From NCBI GenBank assembly GCA_905182995.1, contig CAJJDP010000067.1:73679-137678 (forward strand): a stretch of DNA of 64,000 nucleotides, given 5' to 3'. Positions 61,080 through 64,000 of this stretch are shown here, piece by piece. Within the stretch, counting starts at the first letter, position 1, and each line of letters opens with the position of its first letter. This stretch comes from Paramecium octaurelia (lineage: Eukaryota; Ciliophora; Oligohymenophorea; Peniculida; Parameciidae). A model generated the notes under the pieces. That model was not told the origin of the DNA, did not search any database, and saw only the letters and a program-made list of their open reading frames with translations. The position numbers and the translations under genes are program-made.

Positions 61080-63608
61080 ATGTTAATCATCATTTTGTTA
61101 AATTTATAAGTTGCAGTATACACGCGTTATGCAGCTAAATAAGTTAAAACTACTGCTGCCTTTCAATAATTTAAACTTCATACAAATGAGACTTCAGCAT
61201 CAAGAGCAGGACATAAAATTAATTTAGAATAAAATCTCATTTTAGAAATTAGATAAGAAAACATTGATTAAGTTGATATTCAAATCTATGATGAGGCAAA
61301 TAAGCATTTTAGAATACCATCAGATCCTGTAATAGAATTCACTTATAATAGCCTTTCAACTATAATGATGTGAAGGATCCTTAATAATTGGACCATTATG
61401 ATTATGAGGTCAAAGTACAAGAAAATAATATAGCGATACAAGTACAAAGAGATAATGCTACCATTTTTTAAATAACCGATTTAATCTTTAGTGAAACATA
61501 TATTGAATTCACTCATACTCCACAAAATAAATAAATGTGGGGTTTAGGAGAAAGAAATTAAGTTGGATTTCGTTTCAGAGAAGGAATCTACACACTATTT
61601 GCAAGAGATGAGCCAAACATAATAGAAGATGGGAAACGACCAGGAAAGCACGTTTATTCTAGTCACCCAGTCTTGTTAAGTATGGAAGAAAGTGGTAAAT
61701 TTAATGTGATTTTCTACAAAACTTCATCGCCAATGGATGTTACTTATGAAGAGGATAAAATGAAATTCATAACTATAGGTGGAATCATACATATAAAATT
61801 ATTTTTGGGTGATTCTTCTCCAAGAACTGCAATTAAAAAATATCATTAATATTTGGGTGGTTGGATGCTTCCACCTTTTTGGGGATTTGGATTTCATCAA
61901 TGTAGATGGGGATATAAAAACAGTAGTGTATTAATAGATGTTGTACAACAATATTAAAAAAATTACATACCTATTGATATCATTTGGACTGATCTTGACT
62001 ATATGGATGATAGATAAATATTTTCTGTCGATAATTACAATTTCCCCAAGAAAGATTTCTAATATTTAAAAGGGTTAGGTGTGAGATACATTCCTTTGTT
62101 AGATGTGGCTGTTGGAGTAAAATATGGGACTAAAGACCAAGGTTACAAAAAAGGAACAGAATATGATGTTTTTTTGTATTCACCATATACTGGATATCGC
62201 TTTTAGGGTTATGTTTGGCCAGGTGATTCCTATTTTCCTGATTTCTTTCATCCAAATATCAGCTAATATTGGAATGAGATGCATGAACATTTATACGAAT
62301 AAGTGGAATTTGATGGACTATGGGTTGATATGAATGAACCAGCTAATTTCTGTGAAGGAGAATGCAATTGGAGTAATCATCATCGTGATCATCCTAAGAG
62401 GGAAGACAAATTGAATTAGGAAATCACATTTCCATACATCCCAGGAGAAATACCATTAGCTAATAAAACATTACCTCCTCATTTGTTACATCATGGACAA
62501 TATTTACATAAGGATGTTCATAATCTCTATGGAATCATGGATTCTTACTATACTTATTAGGCTTAAAAAGCGTTGGGGAAGGTACAACCATTTCAGATTA
62601 CCAGATCCACATTTCCAGGTACTGGTAAATATGCTTAACATTGGACAGGAGATAATGGAGCATCATGGGATTTCCTTTATTTATCTTTGGGACAGGTATT
62701 TTAATTTTAAATATTCGGAATTCCAATGGTTGGAGCTGATGTTTGCGGATTTATGGGTGACACAAACGATAAGCTCTGTTGTAGGTGGATTTAGTTGGCC
62801 TTCTTTTACCCCTTTTTCAGAAACCATAATAATGATTTATCAAAACCATAAGAGTTCTTCAATCTCGGAGTTCATGTTGTTTAATCTGCTTAAAAGAATA
62901 TCCATCTTAGATATACATTATTGAAATGGTTTTATTCTGTTTTCATTCGAGAGTAAAATCATGGCTCAAGTATAATATAATAAATAACTACTAGTAATAA
63001 ACCCCTTGTTTTTCATCTTCCCTGAGGATTACCTTACATATAGAGATTTTGTGATGGATACTCAATTATTAATTGGTGAAGAGTTAATGGGTGCTCCAAT
63101 TCTCAAAGAAGGAGTGACAAGAATAGCCTATTTTCCAGATTCAAATTGGTATGACTTAATTACTGGATTGGAATTGAAGGGCAAGTAGGATCACACTCTG
63201 TATTGTTCGTACAATGAAATAGTGCCAATATTTATCAGAAGTGGATACTTAGTGATACAAAATACAAAAGAGATCATTAAAAATCTGAAATCCTTAGATA
63301 ATCATTATAGGATTATTGCAGCTCCAATCAATTCAGAAGCAAAAGGAGTGTTTGCAGATTTGGAAAATTTTGAGGATGAAGAGAAAGCACTTGAAGCTTA
63401 ACTCATTAATTTCAAATTAGTAGTCGAGGAGCAAAGTGTGAGGATTAGTATTTCCAAAAGTCACTCAGAACTAATAATTGATGAAATACTAATTTATGGA
63501 TTAGAATGTTCGTATAAGCAGTGTACATCTGGGTATTATAAATACAACTCAGTATTCAAGGGTCCATTTAACTTGGGATAAGATAAAACTGAATTAGTGC
63601 TTAAATGA
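61080..63608 (+). CDS. GANAB: GH31 alpha-glucosidase (glucosidase II alpha-type)
   Basis: 826 residues, introns of 23 and 25 nt. Signal peptide [19 protein letters not shown]31 blocks in order: [48 protein letters not shown], catalytic nucleophile in [12 protein letters not shown], general acid in [18 protein letters not shown] and [16 protein letters not shown], then the C-terminal beta domains ([14 protein letters not shown]). ER glucosidase II trims glucose from N-glycans; digestive lysosomal alpha-glucosidase is the alternative, as no ER-retention tail is seen. A three-base start-to-start distance from the CDF gene of 25 bp leaves almost no room for a promoter. Confidence 0.93.
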
Positions 63609-63679
63609 TGTATTTTTGTTCAATATCTAGATTTACTTTATAATTTGACGTCGAAGATATTTTATTAAATAAATATATA

Positions 63680-64000
63680 TCATCTTTTATGGTGCTTCTT
63701 GTGGTGTCTATCCTTTTTATGTCTATGCTTTTTGTGCTTCTTCCTTTTAGATCTACTTCTACTAGAATCTGAAGATGAATCAGACGATGAGTCACTATCA
63801 GAATCAGAAGAACTACTGCTTTCTGGTACTTTTTATTTGATTTCAACTGGCTTTGTAAGAGTTGGTTAAACTAATTAGGGTGGTTATTGGATTTATTATT
63901 ATTATTGTTATTGTTGTTGAGTTGATTATGGCATTTATTCAGTGATTCCCCATCTCAATTCCTCTTAGAACTTTTCAACATAAGCATAATCAACTAATTT
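63680..64000 (-). CDS. Ser/Arg- and Lys/His-rich protein, 3' part only
   Basis: The last 106 codons of a gene that runs off the right edge. From the edge: a folded-looking helix (VDYAYVEKFQEELRWGI), a run of Gln written with TAA/TAG, a Pro/Val linker, then a Ser/Asp stretch (SSSSSDSDSDSSSDSSSDSS) and a basic end rich in KH and HK. Tails of this type occur in splicing factors and other nuclear-speckle proteins, so a nuclear RNA-processing role is plausible; the defining domain is outside the window. TGA at 63680-63682; 71 bp from the stop of the convergent glucosidase gene. Confidence 0.7.

Overview
The window is ciliate macronuclear DNA, most like Paramecium. In-frame TAA and TAG fall where homologues carry glutamine (for example the Q after DKTGTLT in the Ca2+ pump and the Q before the KRRIYD block of the E2F gene), and every supported gene ends in TGA. 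Reading frames are rejoined by introns of about 20-34 nt, mostly GTA...TAG. Spacing is very tight and the DNA is AT-rich. I assembled 41 protein-coding genes by joining exons by eye; nearly all give a total length divisible by three. There is also one tRNA-Glu. I see no rRNA, transposon, virus-like element or CRISPR array.

Layout. 1-8.4 kb: FCP1-type phosphatase (cut by the left edge), a coiled-coil gene, a HEAT-like gene, a B-box/SPRY-like gene, a membrane sensor gene and a CFAP20-domain gene. 8.4-19 kb: KAE1 and a plasma-membrane Ca2+ pump back to back, an RCC1-repeat gene, a small unknown gene, SmD1, and a second P-type ATPase whose catalytic motifs have decayed although its frame is clean. 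19.4-27.3 kb: a coiled-coil gene, a PH-kinase, a Rossmann protein, a coiled-coil gene, a DCP1-like gene, a BAR-like gene and a second membrane sensor. 27.9-36.4 kb: E2F, a Nup62-like coiled coil, NAPRT, an importin-alpha-like gene, a TPR gene, a secreted Q-rich protein and a REEP/Yop1 protein. 36.5-46.8 kb: an ERK7/8-type MAP kinase, an RRM-SPOC protein, UFL1, a large unknown gene and a small membrane protein. 47.5-58.8 kb: a Cys-rich secreted protein, a cGMP-dependent kinase, U1A/U2B'', a Tubby-like protein, a PAP2/sphingomyelin-synthase-like enzyme, an NT-C2 coiled-coil protein and a cytochrome b5-domain protein. 58.8-64 kb: tRNA-Glu, a His-rich CDF transporter, a GH31 glucosidase, and the 3' end of an RS/KH-rich gene.

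The genes are mostly unrelated housekeeping, signalling and ciliary functions; I see no operon logic. The points most worth a second look are the pseudo-pump at 15976-18974, the CDF protein with altered metal-site residues, the DMG-for-DFG swap in the PKG, the 42-nt hairpin at 25453-25494, and gene spacing so short that divergent start codons lie 21 and 25 bp apart and two convergent genes share 10 bp.
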